Shown here one piece after another: positions 20,421 to 30,300 of a stretch of 64,000 bases of DNA. The stretch is taken from contig NZ_JALJWF010000001.1 of NCBI RefSeq assembly GCF_024168645.1, positions 5,211,501 to 5,275,500 of the forward strand, written 5' to 3'. Made by a program: the position numbers and the translations under genes. Position 1 is the stretch's first letter. Each line of letters opens with the position of its first letter. This DNA comes from Pseudomonas sp. GGS8 (GTDB taxonomy: Bacteria > Pseudomonadota > Gammaproteobacteria > Pseudomonadales > Pseudomonadaceae). A model generated the notes under the pieces. It was not told the DNA's origin, made no database searches, and saw only the letters and a list, made by a program, of their open reading frames with translations.

Positions 20421-21488
20421 CTACGGCGTCCACACAGGCAGCGCCGATTTTCCGGGCTTGTCGATCACGATCGCGAGGCTCTGCTTTGCCCGGGTCACCG
20501 CGACATAGAAGGCGGCAGCCGTAGTGGATTCCAACAGTGTTGATTTGCTGATGAATTGTTCGATTTTGCTGGTTGGGACAATCAGGACGCGTTCGAAGGT
20601 TGAACCCTTCGAACCTTTGAAATTGACGTACTCGAGCTCGTATCGCTTTCCTGAACTGGCGGAATAGCGCATGCAGCGCGGTTGATAGCGCTCGACGTAT
20701 GTTTCCAGATCTTTGCTGTGCAGCAGGAACACGCCGTCATGCCCCGACACATCGTGGTTCTCGGATGTTGTGGGTGGAAAGTCCCAGTCAGCATCGAAGA
20801 TGGAATCTGAGAACGTTGCGATCTCGGTGCGACAACGGTAGGTGGTCGTCGCGTAGTTGATGCTCAACAGCCCCTCTGCCTCGCGTTCTCGGAACCACTC
20901 CAGTGCAGCAGCATAGCCGTATTTCTTATTCTTCTGACCACGCGGGTTGGTCGATAGAACCGCCTGGCGAACATCCCCGACCATTCGCAAATCGATTCGA
21001 GAGTGAAGCAATGCCTGCAGGATTTCCCAGTCATAGCCGCTGAGATCCTGTACCTCATCGAACAAGATCTCATCATAGAGGCACTCCAGCCTGCGAAGCA
21101 GCGCAGGCGTGGTCTCCAGCAGCTCAAACGCAAGTCGGCCAAGCTCGCAGCCATAGACCTGATTGCTTTTGTTCATGTAGCGATCTTTGCCACGGGCCAT
21201 TCGAAACGGGCGGCCATCAAAATCAAAGCCCCCTACCCGCTCATCCGGGAATTTGAAGCGCAAAAAAGGTTGGGCGAAGTGGCGCAGAAGGAAGGTGTAC
21301 CATCCCAGTACCTCAAGGTTGTGACGGTCTCCAGCCTGTGTGGCAAGGCGGTTACGAATCTCGTGCTGATTCGACTGGGTAAATGTGATTACTGCGATTT
21401 TTCGTTCGATTGGCAAGGCCTTACAGTGCTCAATCAGTCCCTGTGTCTTTCGACCGCCCGCTACGGCCAATGTCAGATGATTAGGCAT
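20421..21488 (-). CDS. gajB: Short UvrD-like helicase, GajB-like (Gabija)
   Basis: The 355-aa SF1 helicase has a shortened P-loop (AVAGGRKTQ, lacking the usual GxGKT spacing but keeping KT), a Walker B with DEVQD near residue 144, GDVRQAV (motif III), FKGSKGSTFERV (motif V) and YVAVTRAK (motif VI). UvrD accessory subdomains are nearly absent, so it is well below the about 490 residues of Bacillus GajB. It overlaps the OLD nuclease gene by 8 bp, the arrangement of Gabija, where GajB senses or processes DNA ends and activates GajA. It probably lacks processive helicase activity. The symbol rests on context. Confidence 0.72.
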   Translation of the reverse strand: MPNHLTLAVAGGRKTQGLIEHCKALPIERKIAVITFTQSNQHEIRNRLATQAGDRHNLEVLGWYTFLLRHFAQPFLRFKFPDERVGGFDFDGRPFRMARGKDRYMNKSNQVYGCELGRLAFELLETTPALLRRLECLYDEILFDEVQDLSGYDWEILQALLHSRIDLRMVGDVRQAVLSTNPRGQKNKKYGYAAALEWFREREAEGLLSINYATTTYRCRTEIATFSDSIFDADWDFPPTTSENHDVSGHDGVFLLHSKDLETYVERYQPRCMRYSASSGKRYELEYVNFKGSKGSTFERVLIVPTSKIEQFISKSTLLESTTAAAFYVAVTRAKQSLAIVIDKPGKSALPVWTP

Positions 21489-23085
21489 TGACGATGAACT
21501 CCGCAGCAGCCTTCATGTAGGCAGGGGCGTGGAGTTTCTTTTTTGAGCTTGCGAGACGCAAAGCCCCTTCTGTCTTCGCGCGCGTCATCCAGGTCAACAG
21601 ATTGGCTGCCGGCTTAATGGCCAAGACATCACGCAGGTGTGCTTCGGTGTTCACAGTGATCAGCTGAGGCTCCAGCGTGTAACCATCGGCAACGGCGCCG
21701 ATGAACAGCTGCCGCTTAACCCCATCGAGCCACTCCTTGTGCGGTTCACGCAGTTCAGCGGGATCAACCCCGTCGTTATCTCGCATCACTGCCACCGGTT
21801 TGTTGATTGCGGCACAAAGCTCCAAGCAACGCGCGAGAGCCAGGCCGCGCATACTGACGACATCGATGCCAGCAGTGATCGGTCGGAGGTCGAACAGATC
21901 CGAAAACACCCTTTCAAAAATGATTTCGTCTGAAGGCCCCTCAACCAGGACAACCCTTTTCGCCAGAACAAGGCGTAACGTGTCATAGCCAGGCAGGCGC
22001 TTGAAGTAGCTGACCGTTTCAGGATCAAGCGCTGTGATTTTGGACGCTGAGTTACGGTTCAGCAGATGGAGCGCATCGAGTCCGAGTCGGTTGAGGACAT
22101 AGGTGCTGTGAGTCGAAATGAAGAGCTGCTGATCATCTGAAGCCAACGACTCAATACGCTCCAGCAGCGTGGTCAAGCTTGTGTGGGAAAGGTGGTTCTC
22201 AGGCTCTTCGATCATCACAATCTTGACGTTCGAGGCGTGGCGCCTCATTGCTAGAGATATTTTTATCGCAGCTTGTTGTCCCTGGCCTGCCATCGCGAAT
22301 GGCACGCCGTCCACATGAGGCGTCACAACGCTTTCCCACGACGTACGCGAGGTCTGATCCATTGCCAGGGCCATGGGCTCAGCCTGTAGGGAAGCATCCA
22401 GCGTGGAGAGGCGCTTGTTCACTGGCGCCAGCGCGCCGCTGGTCATATTTGCCTTCACCTCCCGGAAGTCGAGCGAAATGGAGGCTTTCTCAGGGGGCTC
22501 CAAGTGGTCGCTCAAGATCTGGCGTAGGTGGTAGTCCACGCCGGCAGCCGACTTGACGGTGCGGGAGTCGATGGTAGCCACTGACAGCGTGCGTGGACGT
22601 TTGGTCAGCTCTTTGTCAGCAAAAGAGCGCCATTCGTAGGTGTAGTACTCGACCGGCAGCAGTGGATTGGGATTCTTTAGCCACTCATCCAGCATGTCCT
22701 GATACTCCTCATTCGGGAAAAACCTGAGGAAGACACCTGGGCACGCGTTTGTGGGCACTTCGGAGTTGACAGCACCGCATAGCCCTTGAAGTTCATCGTT
22801 ATCTTGCAGATAGAGCTCAATCAGAATTTCGGGCAGCGCGGGTTTCTGTCCGGCCTTGCGCTGCGATACGAACTGCTCCACTAGGTCAACGTTGAACCAG
22901 TGCGGATTCAGCTCCTCCAGCACACCTCTCCCTGCGATTCGCCCGTTGAGCGCCAGCGCGATCGCCTCCATCAGGGTCGACTTTCCGGCGTCATTGTCCC
23001 CTACCAGGATGTTCAGCTTTGCGTTTGGGCGCAGGGTGAAATCCTTGTAGATACGGTATCCGCGAATGTGAATTTTGGTAATCAA
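21481..23085 (-). CDS. gajA: OLD-family ATPase/TOPRIM nuclease, GajA-like (Gabija)
   Basis: The 534-aa protein begins with the ATPase head: GDNDAGKS (29-36), AGQGQQAA as signature region, Walker B VMIEEPENHLS near 288, and an STHS switch. The C-terminal TOPRIM nuclease shows VLVEGPSDE near 380 (metal-binding Glu) and MRDNDG near 435 (DxD). Length and order fit class 2 OLD proteins, which are partnered with UvrD-like helicases; in Gabija GajA forms the nicking core. It is first of an overlapping pair with the small helicase; a 247-bp gap separates it from the larger helicase upstream. It could also be read as a generic OLD nuclease. Confidence 0.8.
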   Translation of the reverse strand: MITKIHIRGYRIYKDFTLRPNAKLNILVGDNDAGKSTLMEAIALALNGRIAGRGVLEELNPHWFNVDLVEQFVSQRKAGQKPALPEILIELYLQDNDELQGLCGAVNSEVPTNACPGVFLRFFPNEEYQDMLDEWLKNPNPLLPVEYYTYEWRSFADKELTKRPRTLSVATIDSRTVKSAAGVDYHLRQILSDHLEPPEKASISLDFREVKANMTSGALAPVNKRLSTLDASLQAEPMALAMDQTSRTSWESVVTPHVDGVPFAMAGQGQQAAIKISLAMRRHASNVKIVMIEEPENHLSHTSLTTLLERIESLASDDQQLFISTHSTYVLNRLGLDALHLLNRNSASKITALDPETVSYFKRLPGYDTLRLVLAKRVVLVEGPSDEIIFERVFSDLFDLRPITAGIDVVSMRGLALARCLELCAAINKPVAVMRDNDGVDPAELREPHKEWLDGVKRQLFIGAVADGYTLEPQLITVNTEAHLRDVLAIKPAANLLTWMTRAKTEGALRLASSKKKLHAPAYMKAAAEFIVNA

Positions 23086-23332
23086 GGTTTACAGTCCTTT
23101 GTGTGAATAGAGGTCGCTGAGGTGCAGTCCTCAGGGCTAAATGGATCCTATAAGCACGGTTCGATTTTTGTCGATTGGAACACGATTTGATACAGAAAAT
23201 AGCTAAGCCAGGATGGGCTGAGTGCAATGGGTAAGGAATGCGTAGCTGTCCAACGCCTAGAAAATAGCAGCGTACAAACATCTCACCATCCTTGCGGGAA
23301 TCGCCTGCGCTTGCGCAAGGATGGCGATGCTG

Positions 23333-25867
23333 TTATCGAGTTCTAAGATCTTCGAAGAAAGGCTTCTTGAAGGACACTCGCGCCAGCGCGCTGACCAGCC
23401 CCCCCTTAAGAGGCTGAGCTGGCTCGACGAACCAATAGCAATGTTGCTTCGCTCGGGTGATGGCTACATAGGCCAGGCGCAATGTTTCCTCACCTTGGGC
23501 GGTGTCATAAGGCTTGGGATCACCCATCTCCCCCAGTTTTGCCTGCCGATAGGCCATGTTTCGATGGGGAGAAGTTGAAAGCTGCGCGCAATCTCCGACC
23601 AAAAACACCGCGTCAGCCTCCAGCCCTTTAGATCCGTGGTAGGTCAGTAGCTTAATGTTGCCGGAACGCTTGAGTCTTTTGGCCTTAGCTAGCACAGACC
23701 CAAGCTTGTCCTGCACCTCACGTTTGGTGTCATTCTTTCGGTAAAGCACAAGTACGGTCTGCCCCTGGTCGAAATGGCGCTCAACAAGTTCCGCGAGGTG
23801 GCTGTCATTTCGATCTAGTACCTGCACCGGGTGGGCCAGATCTTTGACCTTTGGATGTGAAGCTATTCCGTGCTTCTCATCATCATTCGATTGATGTTTG
23901 ACCAGGCTTTCAGCCGCATCAATGACCATCTGCTGGGAGCGGTAATTTTCCTTCATGAGTACATGCGTGGTGCTGGGTGACGGGAAGTAGTCCTCGAAAT
24001 CCTTGAAGAATTTTGGTGAGCTTCCGCGCCAGCCATAGATGCTTTGCCAATCATCACCCACCGCCATAAGCGACCCAGGGCACACTGCTGTATCGGTCAA
24101 GATGTGTAGGCGTCGACGACGAGCCTCTCTGAAGACAGCCCTCAGCCAGGAAATTGTGTTCGCACCGCAATCCTGGAACTCATCGACCAGCAGATGCAGC
24201 ATTGGCATAAACACTTCATCCGGTAGTTCCTGCAGGTTGGCCTCGCCTCGCTCTCCGAACATCTCAAACATTTTGTTAAAGGTGAAGATGGGCGGAGTCT
24301 GGCGACTCAGGTACAAATTGAATGCCGGCCAATAGATGGCCAATGCCTTGAAGAAGATTGCGTCACTGCTGCCTTCAGGGAAGCTCATACGATCCACGGC
24401 TTCCGAGACATCGAGACCGAGGTTTTCGAGGAATGAAGCCGCCGAGTGGAAGGCCTGCATGATAGGTGTCTCACCCAGCTCACCTTCGATTTGATAGTCA
24501 AATTTCGGGCATTTGGTGACATAGCCTCGAAGAATTTCTAGTGTGGAGGTGGCTTCAGCGTAGTTATCCAAAAAAATAATGCCCTTGTCACAGTAGACCT
24601 GGAAGAAGGTTTTCTTCATGGTCGTAGCGCCTGTGAGCTTCATCTTCGGATGAGAGAGTAGAGACAACTTTCGATCGTTCTTGCCCACACCGAGGACGAC
24701 GTAGGCATCTAGCTCTTCACTGTAGCCGTTGGCAAAGAATTCTCTGCCTTTGAGCGAGAGTGGAAAAGGGCCTGGTTGGATGCCATCTATCGGCCAGAAA
24801 CCTGATTGCTGCCATAGGCGTTCAACGGTTTCGGTCAGCTCAGCATCACGCCTGGAGCATTCATCCATTCGACCGGCGCGTCTTTTAGCCTCTGGCGAAT
24901 TCGCACTCATGGGAGCGAGTTTAGATGATCGGCGCACCAGTTCAGCCACCAACTCACTGAATTCCTTGTTAGCCTCGTAGGTCTGTTGATAGGCGGCATA
25001 CATCAGACCTAACTGCTCAACGGTCAGCCGGATATCGAAAACATTCTCGAGCTCGTCCTCCTCGTCCTCGTCTTCTCCCTTCTTGAGGGAGAAGAACTCA
25101 AATGCGCTGACTTTTGGGTGATCTTGGCTCCAGCGTATAAAGTCGAGAATCCTTGAGTGGAATGTCCGGACGATTTGGCCCGTCATCTTCTCTGTGAGCG
25201 TGATTCCCCAAAGCTCGAAGACCTCTGTGAGCTTACGCCGAAAGTCTTTACGAGACTCGCGAGTGAACGTCACCACTGCGATGTTGTCTCTTGGAATTGC
25301 TAAATACCGGTGCAATACCAGCAGACGCAGCACCATCGTTGTAGATTTGCCGCTCCCTGCGCCAGCAACGATACAGGTCGAAGGATCCTTGGAAAAAATC
25401 ATTTTCCATTGGTCTGCTGTAGGCTCTTGGCCTTTTAGATACAGCGCAACTTTCTCTCTGACCTCCCTCTCAATCTGCTCGGTAATTGGGAAGCGCCAAT
25501 CATCGAATAGATTGCGATCTACCTGAGGGCCCTTGACGTCAACAGGTCGGCCGGGGCGAAGCTCGATGATACGCTTTCCAGCTTCGAACCCTTCTTCCAG
25601 ACCTCGCTGATGACCCTCAAGTGCACCTGCCTCGTGCCCTTCATTTCGCCCCTTGTCAAAGCCTTGCCTGAAACCAGCGTTGGCGCCAGTCTTCCAGCCC
25701 TGCTGATAGCCATGATTTGAACCGTGTTCCCAGGACTCACTGTCATGCACTTTCTGGGAACGAAGAACTGCAGATGCCAGAGCCGTTAGGGTGCGGGCTA
25801 GAATTCCTTTGGGCATCAAGATGTCAGGTGCTTGCTTCGTCTGATTTACTTCTTCAGCGGATCCCAC
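23333..25867 (-). CDS. UvrD/Rep-type helicase with N-terminal GxxxG ladder
   Basis: The 844-aa SF1 helicase has P-loop AGAGSGKS near 166-173, Walker B LLVDEFQDCG near 559, GDDWQSIYGWRGS near 605, YHGSKGLEAD (motif V) and AYVAITRAK near 800, plus a long 1B/2B-like insert at about 240-540 with an acidic run DEDEEDE. Residues 49-97 hold 13 glycines with an exact four-residue spacing (G49, G53 ... G97), an extended glycine zipper like that in FliH/YscL. The start is GTG 25867 with GGAG seven bases upstream. It runs in the same direction as the Gabija-like pair, 247 bp ahead, so it may be a third component or an independent defence helicase. Confidence 0.82.
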   Translation of the reverse strand: MGSAEEVNQTKQAPDILMPKGILARTLTALASAVLRSQKVHDSESWEHGSNHGYQQGWKTGANAGFRQGFDKGRNEGHEAGALEGHQRGLEEGFEAGKRIIELRPGRPVDVKGPQVDRNLFDDWRFPITEQIEREVREKVALYLKGQEPTADQWKMIFSKDPSTCIVAGAGSGKSTTMVLRLLVLHRYLAIPRDNIAVVTFTRESRKDFRRKLTEVFELWGITLTEKMTGQIVRTFHSRILDFIRWSQDHPKVSAFEFFSLKKGEDEDEEDELENVFDIRLTVEQLGLMYAAYQQTYEANKEFSELVAELVRRSSKLAPMSANSPEAKRRAGRMDECSRRDAELTETVERLWQQSGFWPIDGIQPGPFPLSLKGREFFANGYSEELDAYVVLGVGKNDRKLSLLSHPKMKLTGATTMKKTFFQVYCDKGIIFLDNYAEATSTLEILRGYVTKCPKFDYQIEGELGETPIMQAFHSAASFLENLGLDVSEAVDRMSFPEGSSDAIFFKALAIYWPAFNLYLSRQTPPIFTFNKMFEMFGERGEANLQELPDEVFMPMLHLLVDEFQDCGANTISWLRAVFREARRRRLHILTDTAVCPGSLMAVGDDWQSIYGWRGSSPKFFKDFEDYFPSPSTTHVLMKENYRSQQMVIDAAESLVKHQSNDDEKHGIASHPKVKDLAHPVQVLDRNDSHLAELVERHFDQGQTVLVLYRKNDTKREVQDKLGSVLAKAKRLKRSGNIKLLTYHGSKGLEADAVFLVGDCAQLSTSPHRNMAYRQAKLGEMGDPKPYDTAQGEETLRLAYVAITRAKQHCYWFVEPAQPLKGGLVSALARVSFKKPFFEDLRTR

Positions 25868-26194
25868 TTTTTAGCTCCATATCTTTCGATTGCGTACGTA
25901 TGGCAGGCCTACTGTCATGGCCGAGCACTGCGTGCTGCATGCCGAGCCTATCGATAGTCCCAACGGCGTTTTTCATGCGTGAGTGCAGCTTCTTCCAACC
26001 AAATGTGCTGTTCCAATCCCAAAGTGATGCGACACCTTTCTAGCCTTATTGGGAAATTTTCCACCAGCCTCTCGGGCGCTGAAATGTCTGTCGTAGAGGG
26101 ATTGCGGGACATCCTAGTCCAGCGGAAAGAGTTGCACGAGCCGTAAGAACACCCTATTTTTTTACTGTACAAATTCAGGATGGGTTAGGCATAA
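25868..26194. other. Intergenic region between divergent operons
   Basis: The 327 bp must contain the promoters of the GxxxG helicase (minus) and of the 349-aa/nuclease-PIN unit (plus). A T-run at about 26156-26162 precedes the rightward start, with AGG five bases before ATG 26195. No operator or RNA gene is recognised. Confidence 0.35.
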
Positions 26195-27244
26195 ATGATT
26201 GATCTGAAAGGAATTTACGAGATCATCGAACAATTTCACCTGCCAACGCGAAATCTTTTAAATGTCGATGCAATGAGTGGGCATGAGACTTTGAAAAGCC
26301 TGTCGATCCGCTTCTGGTTCGAGAATCTGCGCCGGCGTACTGGACTGCCAACGGCCTACAGCCTTGAGCAATTTTTTGAGCCTGGTTCATTTATTCGTGA
26401 CCAGAACGACTCGATCAGTAGCTACCGGAATAAGTGGATTCGCTATGAAGACGGCATCCACCGTCCCCAGCCAGAGTTGCTTAGGACTGTCGAAGAGAAA
26501 TGTCACGGATCGGCACGAGACCTGAACCATCCTTTGTGGCGAGTGCTGGATCTGTCAGACCAAAAGATCTTGCGAGGAGACAGCTATCTGAGAACGCTCG
26601 CTCCGGGCGTGCAGACCGTGATTTTTTCGCCGGAAGATGATGCGCCATTGATCCAAAGCGCCCGCTTGCAGGTAACACCTGTCCTGTTAAACCGACTGGT
26701 ACGCAAAGCGAACCTGGATGCGCTTGCGTGCTTGATTTGGTTACTTCGCGAGTCCGCTCAAGAGTGTGCGGGACACACGGGACGGATCTGCATCGCTCTG
26801 CATCACGTATTGTTGATGATGGCGATGGATCTACATGCGATGAAAGTCGCTCGCCCCCTCTTGCAAATCCTTGTGAATCTCATTTTGCCCCTGGCCATGG
26901 AATCGCATGAACGGGTGGCGCTCTCGGTGGATGAGTACATCGAAGCTTCGGCCCGGCTCAATATACTGGTTTACCGCACGAGTATCGGTAAGGGCCAATC
27001 CCTACCTTGGAGCAAGCGCACCCGCGTGATGTTGAAGCTGGTCGATCTCTCGTACGGATTCGATATCTTTTTTGCGATGGGAAAGCCTTTTCGGGTCGAC
27101 GACTCAGTACCAATTCTTTCGCCAGAGCGGCGTAGGTTGGCGGCTATGGAGAAACATGACGCTGATTGGGGCTGGGAATGCCTGCGTAGTAACAGACAAG
27201 GCGACGTAACTGAGCTGATCCAGAGGTATGAAACCGAGAGATAA
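26195..27244 (+). CDS. Unrecognised 349-aa protein, partner of the next gene
   Basis: No family is recognised. The soluble protein has no signal peptide and no certain membrane span; residues about 200-245 (HVLLMMAMDLHAMKVARPLL, then LVNLILPLAM) are hydrophobic helices. The N-terminal SIRFWFENLRRRTGL and SSYRNKWIRYEDG parts are Arg/Trp-rich. It is 59 bp ahead of the ATG of a giant nuclease-TPR-PIN protein on the same strand, so the two probably form one operon and one system. A sensor, inhibitor or immunity role would be a guess. Confidence 0.65.
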   Translation: MIDLKGIYEIIEQFHLPTRNLLNVDAMSGHETLKSLSIRFWFENLRRRTGLPTAYSLEQFFEPGSFIRDQNDSISSYRNKWIRYEDGIHRPQPELLRTVEEKCHGSARDLNHPLWRVLDLSDQKILRGDSYLRTLAPGVQTVIFSPEDDAPLIQSARLQVTPVLLNRLVRKANLDALACLIWLLRESAQECAGHTGRICIALHHVLLMMAMDLHAMKVARPLLQILVNLILPLAMESHERVALSVDEYIEASARLNILVYRTSIGKGQSLPWSKRTRVMLKLVDLSYGFDIFFAMGKPFRVDDSVPILSPERRRLAAMEKHDADWGWECLRSNRQGDVTELIQRYETER

Positions 27245-27303
27245 CTACGCATGGCCCCGAATGATCGATAAGATGGGCAGCATCTCATTTGCGCGAACCA
27301 GGT

Positions 27304-30300
27304 ATGGCACGGCCTCCAAGGACAAAGGCAGCGAAAGCTTCCACTACTAAATCGAAGACCCGGCAGAAACAGGTAGCAAGTCCTATTTCAACCGGTGGGC
27401 GTGGCATTGTCTTTGAACATCGGGTTCAAGCAGTGCGACTGCTCGCTATGTGCCTTGGAGATCACTGTGCAGGGATGCGTGATGGTTTCGTCATTGGAGG
27501 GTTGCTGTTCCAGGGCAGAGGGTTTGGTCACAACACAGACGACTTGGTGATCCAGGCTGTTTCGCCAAGCACTGGCCAAAAAGCAACGATCAGGATGCAG
27601 ATGAAGCGTTCGCCCAAAGCGACCGCCAACAATGAAGCGTTTAAAGAAGCTGTTGGTCTCGCCTGGCTCGACTTTAGGGCGCCGACATTCCAACGGGGTA
27701 TAGACGACAGCCTAATCGTTTATCACGTAGCCAGCTCGTCGCACATGGAGAGCGCTGTCGAAGTCGTGCGGCTCGCGTTCGGTTCGCTGTCACACGACAC
27801 TTGGTACGCCCGAGTGCATGCGGAAGGATCCAGCAATGAACGGAACAGAGCGGCGTACGCGGCCATCAAGGCTGCAGTAGAGCTCTACAACGAAGCTCCT
27901 GTTGCTGGCGAAGACTTGCGCCAGTTTGCGCTGCATCTCAGGTTCATCCCTCACGATCTGGATTCGGATCGTAGCCAAGAGGTTGGATACCAGAAGCAAT
28001 TTATCGAGCACGCGTTGCCTCACAGGGAAAGCGGCACTGTGTGGGCGAAGCTGGTCTCCGTTTGTGCCGAACTCAATGGCACCGGCGCAGAAATCGACCT
28101 GACTTCCCTTCCCCTGCACCTGGAAGGGCTGGCCGAAGAATTCAAGATGGCGAGGCTCATGCGTGAAGCCTTTCGGGCTTTGAAGGCAGGCGCCATAGTT
28201 GTCGGCCAAGAGCGGAATGACCAGCTAGCACCGTTAGCGGAATACCTGGCGCCCCTCTTCTCCGGCAACGGCGCTGCCGCTAGCACCCTCCTCGCTGATG
28301 AACTACCTACGGTGAGTCAGACGTCGGAAAGCACTCTCGCCTCCCGCCAGCTCGATCGCATCAGTAAATTGCACAACGACCATCGTTATCTGGATGCGCA
28401 GGCGCAACTGGAGCTCATTGAAGAAGATCTCAACACATTTGATGGACACCAACAGGCCCGATGGTATTTCTTGCGGGGGATGTGCTTTTGGCATTTGTCT
28501 GATGATGTAAATGCCGCGGCAGATCTTGAAATGGCCGCCAGCCTTTACCCAGACGATGAGCGTATCGTTGCTGGGCAGGTACGGGCCTACATGCTCAAGA
28601 ATGACGTGCAGGCTGCAATCCAGGTTGGACAGGCTGCAATCGTGCGGTTCCCTGACTCGTACTCCGTGTGGGTTGCGCTGACCAATGCGAGGCTCCTGAA
28701 TAGAGAGCAGTTGATAGCTGAAGAGATACCTGAGGCATTTCGTGAAAAATCGGGGGCTTGGCAGATGCTGGCCAGCTCGATGGCTGGAGCCGGAGATGAT
28801 GAAGGAGCTATCGGCACCATCCGCAAGGCGATGGAACAGTCTGACAGTTCGATTTTCATACTCGAAAACTATCTCCGGCTTGTCCTGAGATTGGCGACTG
28901 CCAACCCCTTCCACGTGAACACCCGATCGCAGCCCCAAGATCGGCGTGGGCTCATCCTCGACGCCATGTCGAAGTTCGATGATCGTGAGGGTGTGTTATG
29001 GGCTGAGCAGAGTCCCAGGACAAAGACTGAAATCGTTTTCCACCTGGCCTATGCGCACCTGTTGCTGGGGCAGCCAGCTGAAGCACTGAGCATGATCGAA
29101 GCCGGTAGACAGCATGGCGTACCCGAAGATGAGCTAACGCCAAGAGTGGAGCTGGAGGCGCTCTGCGATCTTCACCGTCAGAGCGACGCTGTTGCTCGGT
29201 TTGCGGATCGGATTGAGCAGCTTCCGGACGAAGCGCGAGTCATTTATGGGCAAGCATGCCTGGTTGCAAATAATACGGAAATGCTTGCCGCGGCTTACAG
29301 CGCCCAGCTCAGTCAGCCTGATACGGATGGGTCTCGCAAAGCGACTCGTATCCTCAGGCATATGCACTGGGAACTGCTGCTGCGCCATGAACAGCATGAG
29401 GTGGTTCGTGGGGAGCTGGCGCATTTAGGCATCACACCGCAGACGAGCAGTATCTCTGACGGAGTATTTGCAGCACGGGCCTATGCCGGTGATGAGGCGA
29501 TGCGTCAGGCATTTGAAGATCGCGTCGCTGAACTCGCTCCCCAAAGCAGCGACCTTCTGGATCTGTCTATGGCATCGCAGTGGATGCTACATGCGCGGCG
29601 TTACCACGACGCTATCACCATGCTTGAGCGCATTCTTCCGCGAGACTCATTCAGCCCCCTGCACGTTGATTTGCTTCACTGCTACGCGCTCAGTGAGCAA
29701 CGATCCAAGGTTCGAGATCTTTTGGAGTCACTACCGGGTGAGTGGCGACACTCCGCTGATGCTCGTCATGTGGCATTGAGTATCTATGGCGAAGCCGGCG
29801 ACTGGCCAAAGATGCGCGAGCTGGCTGAGTTACTCGTCAATGAAAGCCCGAGTGACGCAGCCGGCTGGTTACTGTTCATTCAGGTTCTGGCGAACGAGAA
29901 TCCGGGCCAAATGGATGATTACGTTGCCAGGCTACCAGTGTTGCTGAACGGCACCGTTCAAGAACAGTTGAAGCTTGCCAACGTAGAGCTCAGCAGAGGC
30001 ATGCAGGAGCGAGGCCTTGACCGAATTTACCGTGCGATGCGGCTGAATGGGGATGATGTTGACGCCGCAGCTGGCCACATCTCTCTCATGATCATGGCCT
30101 CGAGTGCGATTGAGGCTATTCAAGCACTCCCCTCTGCTGTTGAGATCGGCACGTCTGTCGAGCTCGAAGACAGCGCCGGCAAGAATGGCTATGTCTCAAT
30201 CGATTTCAGCTCCGAGCTACCGCCGGCACCTTCGGGTGAGTTTATCGCCGCGGATTCGCCGCAGGCTGCTCGGCTTCTTGGTTTGAAAGTCGGTGATACA

